A stretch of 64,000 nucleotides of DNA from VAZQ01 sp963835165 (GTDB lineage Bacteria > Pseudomonadota > Alphaproteobacteria > Rhizobiales > Xanthobacteraceae). Shown piece after piece: positions 35,429 through 43,526 of the stretch; within the stretch, counting starts at the first letter, position 1, and each line of letters opens with the position of its first letter. The notes beneath the pieces were generated by a model that ran no database searches, was not told where the DNA came from, and saw only the letters and a program-made list of their open reading frames with translations. Position numbers and translations under genes: made by a program. Where the stretch lies: NCBI GenBank assembly GCA_963835165.1, contig CAWIGD010000070.1, forward strand, positions 124,001 through 188,000, written 5' to 3'.

Positions 35429-35899
35429 GTCGACTCCTCCGATCCGTCGTCGTCAGTGACGACGTGTGCATGCGGTTTGAAAGCCACCCGGCCCGGTCGG
35501 ACCGACTGGGATGACGAGAACACTTGTGCTTGGCAGTCCAACTGTTTCGGGCGCGAGAGGCATCGGCGACGAGAGGCGATCCATTGCGGGCCCGGCCGAC
35601 ATCCGTCGTGACGCGGGCATCGTCCTATTTTTAGGATGATAGTAAGCGTCCAAAAATGAGGCAAGGTGAAAGTTTGGCCAGCGTTTGCACGGCAGATGCC
35701 CATCTGGTTTCCGGCAGCGGTCACGGCAACCGGTCGTCAGCGTTCGATCACTCGACATCGGTTTCTCCCTGACGGCGCCCTCGGCGACTACGGCTCTGCG
35801 CCGGTTTGTCGCATCGACCCATGGGGTCCGATCCCGCGGTTGCCAGTCTTGAAGATATCGAACTCCAGATCACGGACGCGGCGCCGAGACGCCGGCCGC
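35429..35899. other. Intergenic region with the livK promoter
   Basis: 470 bp between livK and the LLM oxidoreductase stop. It contains the operator-like motif at 35623-35644. I find no convincing gene; possible minus-strand frames show no family features. Confidence 0.5.
35623..35644. promoter_or_regulatory. Shared 22-bp operator-like motif upstream of livK
   Basis: On the minus strand it reads TACTATCATCC then TAAAAATAGGA. The outer parts TACTAT and ATAGGA mirror each other, and the whole frame matches the site at 40187-40208 (TACTATCAT-N7-ATAGGA). It is one of the two best copies. Confidence 0.6.
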
Positions 35900-36850
35900 T
35901 TAGCGTTTCAGCCGCGGAATGATCTCGCGGGCGATGATCTCGATCTGCTCGGTCTGGTACTTGTAGGGGACGAAAATAAGCTTCTGCGTTCCAACCGCCA
36001 GATGCGCCTTGAGCTGCTCGACACACTCGTCGACTGTTCCCATGATGGCGCTGTCCTTGGTCGACTCGCTCCAGGCGGCAAAATCCCATTCCTTGGTCAG
36101 CCACTCCATCATCGGACCTTCCACCGCCTGCCGCGACTTGCCGATCATGATCGGGAGTTGCGAGGCGTTGAGGAGCGTGTCCGGGTCCTTGCCGCCCTCC
36201 TTCGCGAAATCCCGGATCTTGCCCCAGGACTTTGCGAAGCTTTCCGGCCGGTAGAAGTAGGTGAGCCAGCCGTCGCCGACGGTGGCCGCCCGTTTGAGAA
36301 CGCGATCGACATATCCGCCGATCAGGATCGGCGGATGCGGCTTCTGCACCGGCTTGGGAAACATGACGCCGGCGGGAATGTCATGGTGGGGAAACTTGCC
36401 GCTGACCGTGTGCTCGGTCCAGAACCGCTTCAGGATGTCGAGGTTCTCGTCCATGATCTTGCCGCGCTGCTCGAACGGCACGCCGATGGCATTGAACTCG
36501 CGCCGGTACCATCCCGACGCCATCCCCATGAGCAGCCGGCCATCCGACAACAGGTCCATGCACGCGAGCTGCTTGGCAAGAATGACCGGATTGCGCATCG
36601 GCAAGACGAGAATGCCGGTGCCGAGCTTGATCTTCTTGGTCCGCGCTGCGATGGCGGTGAGCAGCGTCAAGGATTCAATGATCGGAAAGTTCGGCTCGAC
36701 GCCGAGCAGGATGTGGTCCCACACCCAAAGCGAATCGAAGCCCATCTGCTCCATTTTGACGCCGTATTCGACCAACGCCTTGATGTCCGGCATTTCCGGA
36801 TAGGCGGTGAAATTTGGCACGGCGATGCCGAAGGTTCCGCTCAGCGTCAT
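35900..36850 (-). CDS. LLM-class (luciferase-like) F420- or flavin-dependent oxidoreductase
   Basis: 316 residues. TIM-barrel luciferase-like family: GIAVPNFTAYPEMPDIKALV, GFDSLWVWDHILLGVEPNFP, KIKLGTGILVLPMRNPVILAKQLACMDLLSDGRLLMGMASGWYRREF and HPPILIGGYVDRVLKRAATVGDGW. The SGW-x-x-x-EF block and the length fit the F420-dependent TIGR03619-like subgroup better than FMN alkanal monooxygenases. FO synthase and F420:NADP oxidoreductase genes 3-7 kb away support F420 use. Last gene of the PLP/CoA-transferase operon, with AGGAGGAATT before the ATG. Confidence 0.85.
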   Translation of the reverse strand: MTLSGTFGIAVPNFTAYPEMPDIKALVEYGVKMEQMGFDSLWVWDHILLGVEPNFPIIESLTLLTAIAARTKKIKLGTGILVLPMRNPVILAKQLACMDLLSDGRLLMGMASGWYRREFNAIGVPFEQRGKIMDENLDILKRFWTEHTVSGKFPHHDIPAGVMFPKPVQKPHPPILIGGYVDRVLKRAATVGDGWLTYFYRPESFAKSWGKIRDFAKEGGKDPDTLLNASQLPIMIGKSRQAVEGPMMEWLTKEWDFAAWSESTKDSAIMGTVDECVEQLKAHLAVGTQKLIFVPYKYQTEQIEIIAREIIPRLKR

Positions 36851-36883
36851 TCCAATTCCTCCTGGTAGCGTGGGCGCGTGTCG

Positions 36884-37654
36884 CTACGCGATATAGAGAC
36901 GCTCGGGATCGAGCTCGCGCAGCACCGTCAGCTCGTGATCGGTCGGGGGCTCGGTGACCCCGGTGTCGTGGTCGAATTCGAGCTTGAATCCGGTGTTGTC
37001 CTGCACCTGGTCGCGGGTCACGCCTGGATTGAGCGCGATCGGCTTCATCCGCCGTGTCTTCTCGTCGAAACCAAAGACCGCGAGATCGGTGATGACGCGA
37101 TACATTCCCCCATTGGGAAGTCCGCTTTGACGGCGCGTGTCGTCTCCGCGAAGCCAGCCCGGGCTGGTGACGAAATCGACGTTCTCCACGAACCGCCGTT
37201 TCTCATGCTTTATCGCCACGATCATCTCGGTAAGGCTCGAAATATCGTTGCCGCCGCCGGTCCCGGGCAGGCGCGTCTTCGGATGCTTCGGGTCTCCGAT
37301 GAAGGAGCTGTTGAGATTCCCGTACTGATCGATCTGCGCGGCGCCCATGAAGCCTACGTCCACGTAACCGCGCTGCAACAGCAGCAGGACCTCGGCGCTG
37401 CCCAGCACCATATTGGCGCGCCGCGTGCAGCGTTGATCATTGGTCGAGGGCGGAAGCTTACCGGGCTCGATGAACGCGCCGATGACCCCGCCTTCGAAAA
37501 GAATGGTCAGGCCGGGGCAGCGCAACCGCTGCGCCAGGGTCGCCGCCAGGAGCGGAATGCCGACCCCGGCAAATACCACCTGCCCGTCCTTGAGCTGGCG
37601 CGCACTCAGGATCGAGAGGAGTTCGCCGGCGGTGTAGGCCTCGGACTTAGGCAT
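36884..37654 (-). CDS. Class I CoA-transferase, beta subunit (GctB/IpdB-like)
   Basis: 256 residues. SILSARQLKDGQVVFAGVGIPLLAATLAQ, ILFEGGVIGAF, GYVDVGFMGAAQIDQYGNLNSSFIGD and LPGTGGGNDI are typical of the beta chains of glutaconate-type CoA-transferases and of the related ring-cleavage hydrolases IpdAB. I cannot decide between transferase and hydrolase by eye. The ATG at 37654 overlaps the alpha subunit by 8 bp. Confidence 0.87.
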   Translation of the reverse strand: MPKSEAYTAGELLSILSARQLKDGQVVFAGVGIPLLAATLAQRLRCPGLTILFEGGVIGAFIEPGKLPPSTNDQRCTRRANMVLGSAEVLLLLQRGYVDVGFMGAAQIDQYGNLNSSFIGDPKHPKTRLPGTGGGNDISSLTEMIVAIKHEKRRFVENVDFVTSPGWLRGDDTRRQSGLPNGGMYRVITDLAVFGFDEKTRRMKPIALNPGVTRDQVQDNTGFKLEFDHDTGVTEPPTDHELTVLRELDPERLYIA

Positions 37655-38606
37655 CGTAAATCGACCTTCCCGCGCGCGCGCTGTCGAGCAGCTCTTCGAC
37701 TCCGATGAGGTTGAGAAATTCGGTCCATGAACTCGGCCCATACACGAACCGGTCCAGATATTCCTGCATGCCTTTGATCGGGTCCTTGTTCACCAAGCCG
37801 ACGTAATACTCCATGTGCCGGATCATCGGTTCATAGACGCCGTAGCATTCGTGCGGCGCGCAGCCGAAAGGCAGTTCCACCACAGCGTCGACGGCGAAGA
37901 ACGGAATCCTGGTGCGGTCCGGCGCACGCCGGATCTGGTCGTTGGAGACGACTTGCTCCGTGCTCAGGATCACCTTGTTGGCGGCCATGGCGAGGTCGAT
38001 GTCCACGAATGGTAGCCCATCGATCTGGGCATTGCCGTAAGCATCGCAGCGCTGCACGTGGATCAGAGCCACGTCCGGATTGAGAGCGGGGATGAGCAGC
38101 AGCTTCTCCTTGGTGAAAGGGCAGTCCATCTCCACCGCGTCGGGACGCTGGCGCAGGACGTCCGATCCCAGCATGGAGCGGATCGGCATGAACGGCACGC
38201 CCATGGCACCGGCGCGAAATCGCATGCCGATCGCCATGTGGCTCCACTCGTCGTAACGCGCCTTTCCGGTCTCCACGTAGTGACGCATCACCTTCGAGAT
38301 GCCCCACAGGATGCCCTGACTGAACCAGCTGGTGATCATGTGGTCGCAGGCGCCCGAGCCGAACAGAAGGTCGCCGTCGCTGGACACGATGCTGCGCGAG
38401 CAGGAGAGCTTCTTGCGCCTTGCGCGGATGACGGCCCAGATCAAGCCCATCGGGGTGCGCGACATGGTGCTGCCGCCGATGCCGACGGAGTCCTCGTCGC
38501 GGACAAAAGACGCCGCTTCTTCGAGCGAAACGACCTTCTCGCGCAAACTCCTGTCGCGTGCCGCCAAATCCTTTCGCAATTTGCTGTAAGACTGCACAGC
38601 GCTCAT
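37647..38606 (-). CDS. Class I CoA-transferase, alpha subunit (GctA/IpdA-like)
   Basis: 319 residues. VSLEEAASFVRDEDSVGIGG at the N-terminus, FGSGACDHMITSWFS, FRAGAMGVPFMPIRSMLGSD, and LIPALNPDVALIHVQRCDAYGNAQIDG, the alpha-subunit signature of glutaconate/3-oxoadipate-type CoA-transferases. It pairs with the overlapping beta subunit to move CoA to, or hydrolyse the thioester of, a dicarboxylic acid. Start 38606 overlaps the PLP-enzyme stop by 4 bp. Confidence 0.87.
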   Translation of the reverse strand: MSAVQSYSKLRKDLAARDRSLREKVVSLEEAASFVRDEDSVGIGGSTMSRTPMGLIWAVIRARRKKLSCSRSIVSSDGDLLFGSGACDHMITSWFSQGILWGISKVMRHYVETGKARYDEWSHMAIGMRFRAGAMGVPFMPIRSMLGSDVLRQRPDAVEMDCPFTKEKLLLIPALNPDVALIHVQRCDAYGNAQIDGLPFVDIDLAMAANKVILSTEQVVSNDQIRRAPDRTRIPFFAVDAVVELPFGCAPHECYGVYEPMIRHMEYYVGLVNKDPIKGMQEYLDRFVYGPSSWTEFLNLIGVEELLDSARAGRSIYDA

Positions 38607-40099
38607 GTCGCGTTCCTGCCGCCTGCTTCGGCGTTGAAATCCTGGATCAGGCGGTCCCACGCCGGAATGCTGTCCACCAGCGATCGCCAGAAATCCTGGT
38701 CCTTGCGGCGGTCGAAATCCTCGACCGAGACGCCCTGCTGCTCGACCCAGGTGTAGTAGCCGAGATTAAAGACCCGCTTGCGATCGATGTGGCCAAGCTC
38801 CATCACGTGATCGTCGGCGATGCCTTCCAGATGGTGGCCGAAAATCTCACCCGCATTGACCTCATCGAATCCGCCGGGGTAACGCCGGGCGAGATAGGCC
38901 TGACGTTCGCTGTCGTAGAGGGCTGAACTGTCGGTCGCCACCGTCATGATGACGTCGTTCGGACCGTAGTCGAAATGCTTGGCAAGCTTGATCGCGGCGA
39001 CGATGTTCGCCAGCCCGGAAATGCCGATGTCGTCGAACTGGCGGACCAGTTCCGGATCGATCTTCCGCCGCCCGCTGACGTAACCGCGACCGCGTTCGCT
39101 GCCGAACAACAGGTTGAGCGCGTCGCTCGCGGCATCCGAGACGCCGATCACGACATCGGTATTCATCACGTTGTGAATGAGCGGGATATGCTTGTCGCCG
39201 ATCCCCTGAATGTTGTGCTCGCCGTGGCCGTTGTAGAGCATGGTCGGGCATTCGATCGCCTCGACCGCGGCAATCTTGCTGCCATGCAGCGCCTTGAGGC
39301 GATCACCGGCGGCAAGCGTTCCTGCCGACCCGCTGGCGCAGACGAAGGCTCCCAGCCGATAGTCCTGATGCTCGTGCCGGAGATGGCCGAAGACCCGGTC
39401 GAACGCGCTCCCGGTGCAATGATAGTGGATGAGATAGTTGGCGAACTCGGAGAACTGATTGAGGATGACGTTCTTCCGGTCGCGCGCCAGTTCGGCGCAT
39501 TTATCGTAGATCTCCTTGACATTGCTCTCGGTACCGGGCGTGCGGATGATGTCGGAGGGCTCGGCAACCCACTGCTGCAGCCAGTCGAAGCGCTCGCGGC
39601 TCATGCCGGCGGGAAGCACGGCCACACCGCGGCAGCCGAGGATGCGGGAAATCGCGACGCCGCCGCGGCAGTAATTGCCGGTCGACGGCCAGACCGCGCG
39701 GTCGTGCGAAGGATCGAATTGCCCCGTGACCAGCCGCGGCACCAGGCAGGCATAGGCCGCCAGCACCTTGTGGGCGCCGATCATCGGAAAGCGGCGGCCG
39801 AACAGCACGACGATCGGCGCCCGCACGCCGGTCAATTCGGGCGGCAGCACCACGTGGCCCGGCACTGGGACCCGCTTTTTGCGGCTCGCATCATTGAACC
39901 AATGCACGCGCCAGAGGTTCGCCGCATCAGGCGCGTCGGGGTCCACGTGAGCGAGATCCGGTGAGGCCGCTCCGGCAATGTCGGCGGGATGAGCGAGCTC
40001 GCTCCAGGTCGGCAGCGTGACCTTCGCCTGGCGCAGTCGCGCAATGGCGGCGCGCCTGCGCCCGGCGTCAACGATCTCGGGCTCAATGAACAGGCTCAT
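38603..40099 (-). CDS. PLP-dependent cysteine synthase/threonine synthase-like enzyme
   Basis: 498 residues, longer than cysteine synthase (about 310). Seen: GAHKVLAAYACLVPRLVTGQ, in which the Lys could be the PLP Schiff base, WPSTGNYCRGGVAISRILGCRGVAVLPAGMS (the STGN substrate loop of fold type II), and CASGSAGTLAAGDRL (phosphate-binding glycines). I infer an eliminase, deaminase or beta-replacing enzyme acting on an amino acid formed during breakdown of the island's substrate. First gene of the operon with the CoA-transferase and LLM enzyme; operator motif 88-109 bp upstream. Confidence 0.8.
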   Translation of the reverse strand: MSLFIEPEIVDAGRRRAAIARLRQAKVTLPTWSELAHPADIAGAASPDLAHVDPDAPDAANLWRVHWFNDASRKKRVPVPGHVVLPPELTGVRAPIVVLFGRRFPMIGAHKVLAAYACLVPRLVTGQFDPSHDRAVWPSTGNYCRGGVAISRILGCRGVAVLPAGMSRERFDWLQQWVAEPSDIIRTPGTESNVKEIYDKCAELARDRKNVILNQFSEFANYLIHYHCTGSAFDRVFGHLRHEHQDYRLGAFVCASGSAGTLAAGDRLKALHGSKIAAVEAIECPTMLYNGHGEHNIQGIGDKHIPLIHNVMNTDVVIGVSDAASDALNLLFGSERGRGYVSGRRKIDPELVRQFDDIGISGLANIVAAIKLAKHFDYGPNDVIMTVATDSSALYDSERQAYLARRYPGGFDEVNAGEIFGHHLEGIADDHVMELGHIDRKRVFNLGYYTWVEQQGVSVEDFDRRKDQDFWRSLVDSIPAWDRLIQDFNAEAGGRNAT

Positions 40100-40175
40100 C
40101 GCGCGGGTCTCGTATCGCTGGTCCGGCCGAGCGCGCGAAAGGCCTCACCGAGCCCGGCAGCAGAGAAAGCAGGCA

Positions 40176-42758
40176 TCATAAAATCGTACTATCATTGGAA
40201 CAATAGGATTCTCGGCCCGCAGCAGCGAGATGTCCCCGCATACCAGTGATGGCTGCCGACGCCACCGCCGGGACACTCGCCCCCGAGGCCGAGAACGAAG
40301 CGCGGTAGCGCTCATCGGACACCTCCGAATAAAGCGTATCGCGCTGACGCGGAAGGCGCCCGACCGATCGAATGATGGCCTCCATCGCCGCCGGCGTCAT
40401 CTCCTGACCGTGGGCCGCACCGGCCGAGCGCGTGATGGTTTCATCCATCAACGTCCCGCCGAGGTCGTTGGCACCGGCGCGCAGACAGGTCTTCACGCCA
40501 TCCGGTCCCATCTTGACCCACGAGGTCTGGATGTTCGTCACCAGGGGATGCAACGCCAGCCGCGCGACCGCATGCATCAGCACCGCCTCACGGAAGGTCG
40601 GGCCGCGGCGCGCGCGTCCCTTCAGATAGATCGGCGCTTCCATGTGGACAAACGGCAGCGGCACGAACTCGGTAAATCCTCCCGTCTCGGCCTGCAGCAT
40701 GCGCAGCCGCAACAGATGCCGCGCCCAATGAACGTAGCCGTCGACATGCCCATACATGATCGTGGCGGTCGTCCTGAAACCGATGCGATGGGCCGAACGC
40801 ATCACTTCGAGCCAACGCTCGGTGCCGATCTTGTCGGGGCAGAGCACCGCGCGCACCTCGTCGTCGAGGACCTCGGCGGCCGTGCCCGGCAAGGTGCCAA
40901 GGCCGGCGTGCTTCAGGAGGCTTAGAAACTCCCCGACCGGCAATCCAAGCGTGGCAGCGCCTTGATGCACCTCGAGCGGTGAAAAGGCATGAACGTGCAT
41001 GCCGGGAACGGCGGCGCGTACTGCGCGACATATCTCCACATAAGTATCGCCGGTGAAGCTCGGGTGGATGCCGCCCTGCATGCACACTTCGGTCGCGCCG
41101 CGCTCCCAGGCTTCGCGCGCGCGGCCGGCGATCTCATCCAGCGAGAGATTGTAGGGACGCCCGCGCAGGTTCTCGCTCATCTTGCCTTTCGAGAACGCGC
41201 AGAACTGACATTTGAACGAGCAGATGTTGGTGTAGTTGATGTTGCGCGTGACGACGTAGGAAACGACATCGCCGCTGGTGTCCCGTCGCAGCGCATCGGA
41301 CGCCGTACAGACCGCGGCAAACTCGTCGCCGCGCGCCTGAAACAGACGCACGATGTCGCGTTCGGTGAGCATGCGGCCCGTCGCGGCGCGCGCGATGATC
41401 GGCCCGAGCTCGCCGGAGGCAATTGCCGGAGCCGCAACGCGCGCCGCATCCGACGGCAGCGAGACGGTCGTGCCGGGCGACCACTCGTCCGTGCGCGGCC
41501 AGCCGTCCGCATCGATTCGATGCAGCAGCGCTGTGCGCAGGGCCGGGTCGACCCAGGTCTGGGCCGCGCGGGCGTAGGCGGGATAGATCGCCAATCGCTC
41601 GATCAACTGCTTGCCCGCCGCTCTGGTGGCGCGCTCAAGCACTTGCAGATGCGGCCACGGCGCTTCCGGATTAACGTGGTCGGGGGTGACGGGCGAAACC
41701 CCGCCCCAATCGTTGATGCCGGCTTCAACGAGCCGGTGCAGCGCGCCGGGGCTCAGATTGGGCGGCGCCTGGATGTTCATGTCCGGCGCAAATATCAGCC
41801 GCGCCACCGCGATGGTCCACAGATGCTCCTCGGCCGTCGCCGCGGGCGTTTCGGCCATGCGGGTTCCCGGCTTGGGCCGGAAGTTCTGCACGATGATTTC
41901 CTGGATATGCCCATGGGCGTCGTGCAGGTCGCGAAGCGCCAGCAGCGCTTCGATTCGTTCGCGGCGGGTCTCGCCGATGCCGATGAGGATGCCCGTGGTG
42001 AAGGGCACGCGCTGCTCCCCCGCCATGCGGATGGTTGCGAGGCGCGCCGCCGGGTCCTTGTCGGGCGAACCATGATGCGGCCCTCCCCGCTCGGCGAGGC
42101 GGGACGCGCCGCTCTCCAGCATCACCCCCTGCGAGATCGAGACTTTCCGCAGCGCTGCGAGATCGGATGCATCGAGCAGGCCCGGATTGACGTGCGGCAA
42201 CAGGCCGGTCTCCTCGAGGACGAGGCGCGCGGCTTCCGCCAGATACGACAGCGTCGTCCGATGCCCCAGGCGATCGAGCTCGTCACGCGCCGCCCGGTAG
42301 CGAAGCTCCGGCTTGTCGCCAAGCGTGAACAGCGCCTCCTTGCAGCCCGCCTCGCTCCCGGCGCGCGCGATGGCGCGCACCGCGGCATGCGGCAGATAGG
42401 CCGGCTCACCGGCGCGCGGCGCATGGGCAAAGGTGCAGTAGTGGCAGACGTCACGGCAAAGCTTGGTCAGGGGGATGAAGACCTTGCGGGAATAGGACAC
42501 CAACGACCCATGCCCGCAATCGCGGCGCCGCGCCGCCGCCTGCACCAGCAGGTCGAGATCGTCCGCGTCCGCGAGCGCGAGCGCCTCGTCGGCCGTGAGC
42601 TGCCGCGCAGGCGGCAAATTCTTGAGCAGTTTTCTCATCTCGCGATCATTCACGATCAACGTCCGATGGCCGGATAGCCGACGCCCCGCAGCTTCGTGGC
42701 CGGGCCGGATCGGCTGGAGTCCGGCCGACCCGGCGAACGGCTGGTGGAAAGCATGCAT
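40176..42758 (-). CDS. fbiC: FO synthase, CofG-CofH fusion (FbiC type)
   Basis: 860 residues holding two radical SAM domains. The CofG half has C101-x3-C105-x2-C108 (CRDVCHYC); the CofH half has C513-x3-C517-x2-C520 (CSFKCQFC). Other marks: EALFTLGDKPELRYRAARDEL, NDWGGVSPVTPDHVNPEAPWP, CMQGGIHPSFTGDTY, GANDLGGTLMDETITRSAGA. It makes 7,8-didemethyl-8-hydroxy-5-deazariboflavin (FO) from tyrosine and a flavin precursor. The fused form is typical of actinobacteria and is sporadic in proteobacteria. CofC, CofD and CofE are not in the window. Starts 3 bp after the fno stop. Confidence 0.95.
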   Translation of the reverse strand: MHAFHQPFAGSAGLQPIRPGHEAAGRRLSGHRTLIVNDREMRKLLKNLPPARQLTADEALALADADDLDLLVQAAARRRDCGHGSLVSYSRKVFIPLTKLCRDVCHYCTFAHAPRAGEPAYLPHAAVRAIARAGSEAGCKEALFTLGDKPELRYRAARDELDRLGHRTTLSYLAEAARLVLEETGLLPHVNPGLLDASDLAALRKVSISQGVMLESGASRLAERGGPHHGSPDKDPAARLATIRMAGEQRVPFTTGILIGIGETRRERIEALLALRDLHDAHGHIQEIIVQNFRPKPGTRMAETPAATAEEHLWTIAVARLIFAPDMNIQAPPNLSPGALHRLVEAGINDWGGVSPVTPDHVNPEAPWPHLQVLERATRAAGKQLIERLAIYPAYARAAQTWVDPALRTALLHRIDADGWPRTDEWSPGTTVSLPSDAARVAAPAIASGELGPIIARAATGRMLTERDIVRLFQARGDEFAAVCTASDALRRDTSGDVVSYVVTRNINYTNICSFKCQFCAFSKGKMSENLRGRPYNLSLDEIAGRAREAWERGATEVCMQGGIHPSFTGDTYVEICRAVRAAVPGMHVHAFSPLEVHQGAATLGLPVGEFLSLLKHAGLGTLPGTAAEVLDDEVRAVLCPDKIGTERWLEVMRSAHRIGFRTTATIMYGHVDGYVHWARHLLRLRMLQAETGGFTEFVPLPFVHMEAPIYLKGRARRGPTFREAVLMHAVARLALHPLVTNIQTSWVKMGPDGVKTCLRAGANDLGGTLMDETITRSAGAAHGQEMTPAAMEAIIRSVGRLPRQRDTLYSEVSDERYRASFSASGASVPAVASAAITGMRGHLAAAGRESYCSNDSTIL
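40187..40208. promoter_or_regulatory. Shared 22-bp operator-like motif upstream of the PLP/CoA-transferase/LLM operon
   Basis: Plus strand TACTATCATTGG then AACAATAGGA: an imperfect palindrome (TACTAT...ATAGGA, ATT-GG-AAC centre). It lies inside the last codons of the FO synthase gene, 88-109 bp before the PLP-enzyme start. The overlap with coding sequence makes chance drift less likely to explain it. Confidence 0.6.
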
Positions 42759-42761
42759 GCG

Positions 42762-43433
42762 TCACGGTATCTCGGGCGCCGGCAAACCCGTAATGCGAAT
42801 ACCGGCACCGGGAACCTTGTAGCGCCGGTTGATGGCAATCAAGACCGAGGTAAGCGCCTCGGCCGCAACCGAATTGGCGAGGCTTCCGCCGTCGACGCCG
42901 CGGGTGGCGACGATCCCCGCCAGCGCGATGACCTGTTCGCGAACCTTAATATCATCGGCGAACACCAGCACGTCGCAATCGACCTTTTCACCGCCGTGGA
43001 GCTTCTTGGCGCCAACGTTGTGGAACGCCGCGGCGACACGCACCTGCGGGCCGAGGACGCGTTGCGCGACGGCGGCGGGCGAACCCGCCGCCGGCAGCTG
43101 AACGACGGACACTTTCGGCGGAACGAGCGGCACGACGGCGTCGACCAGAATCTTCCCATCCATCGCGGGCTTGATTTCTTCCAGTGTCGCGTCGTGGTTG
43201 GAATAGGGCACGCAGAGAACGACGACGTCGGCAGCCTGCGCCGCTCCACGGTTGTCATCTCCGCGTACGGTGCCCGCGGTCTGGGCCGCAAGCTCCTGGG
43301 CTTTGGCTTGCGCCCTTTCCTTCGCCCGCGATCCGACGATGATCGGAAAGCCGGCCGCGGCCCACAGCCGCGCCAGGCCCGACCCCAGATCACCGGTGCC
43401 GCCGATGACGGCGATCGTCGGCTTGTTCTGCAT
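42762..43433 (-). CDS. npdG: F420H2:NADP oxidoreductase (NpdG/Fno family)
   Basis: 223 residues. AVIGGTGDLGSGLARLWAAAG is the NADP-binding Rossmann loop of Fno; GSRAKERAQAKAQEL, VPYSNHDATLEEIKPAMDGKILVDAVVPL, and the C-terminal GGSLANSVAAEALTSVLIAIN match the family. It passes hydride between NADPH and F420, regenerating F420H2 for enzymes such as the LLM oxidoreductase. First gene of a two-gene operon with FO synthase; operator motif 46-67 bp upstream. Confidence 0.92.
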   Translation of the reverse strand: MQNKPTIAVIGGTGDLGSGLARLWAAAGFPIIVGSRAKERAQAKAQELAAQTAGTVRGDDNRGAAQAADVVVLCVPYSNHDATLEEIKPAMDGKILVDAVVPLVPPKVSVVQLPAAGSPAAVAQRVLGPQVRVAAAFHNVGAKKLHGGEKVDCDVLVFADDIKVREQVIALAGIVATRGVDGGSLANSVAAEALTSVLIAINRRYKVPGAGIRITGLPAPEIP

Positions 43434-43478
43434 GTGCCTTCCAAGACATCGAAGCCCGGCCGAGCTGGACCATTATGG

Positions 43479-43500
43479 TACTATGTTTAGGAACACAATA
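43479..43500. promoter_or_regulatory. Shared 22-bp operator-like motif upstream of fno-cofGH
   Basis: Plus strand TACTATGTTTAGGAACACAATA with flanking GG/CC: GGTACTATGTT and GAACACAATACC form an imperfect palindrome. It is less like the consensus in the middle but keeps TACTAT and the palindromic design. Confidence 0.45.
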
Positions 43501-43526
43501 CCGGCCGACGCAACTCAGAGATCAGC

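Noticed and set aside
40989..42677. 562-codon open frame on the plus strand opposite FO synthase
   Set aside because: Antisense to an unmistakable radical SAM enzyme; no conserved motif and shadow-type composition.
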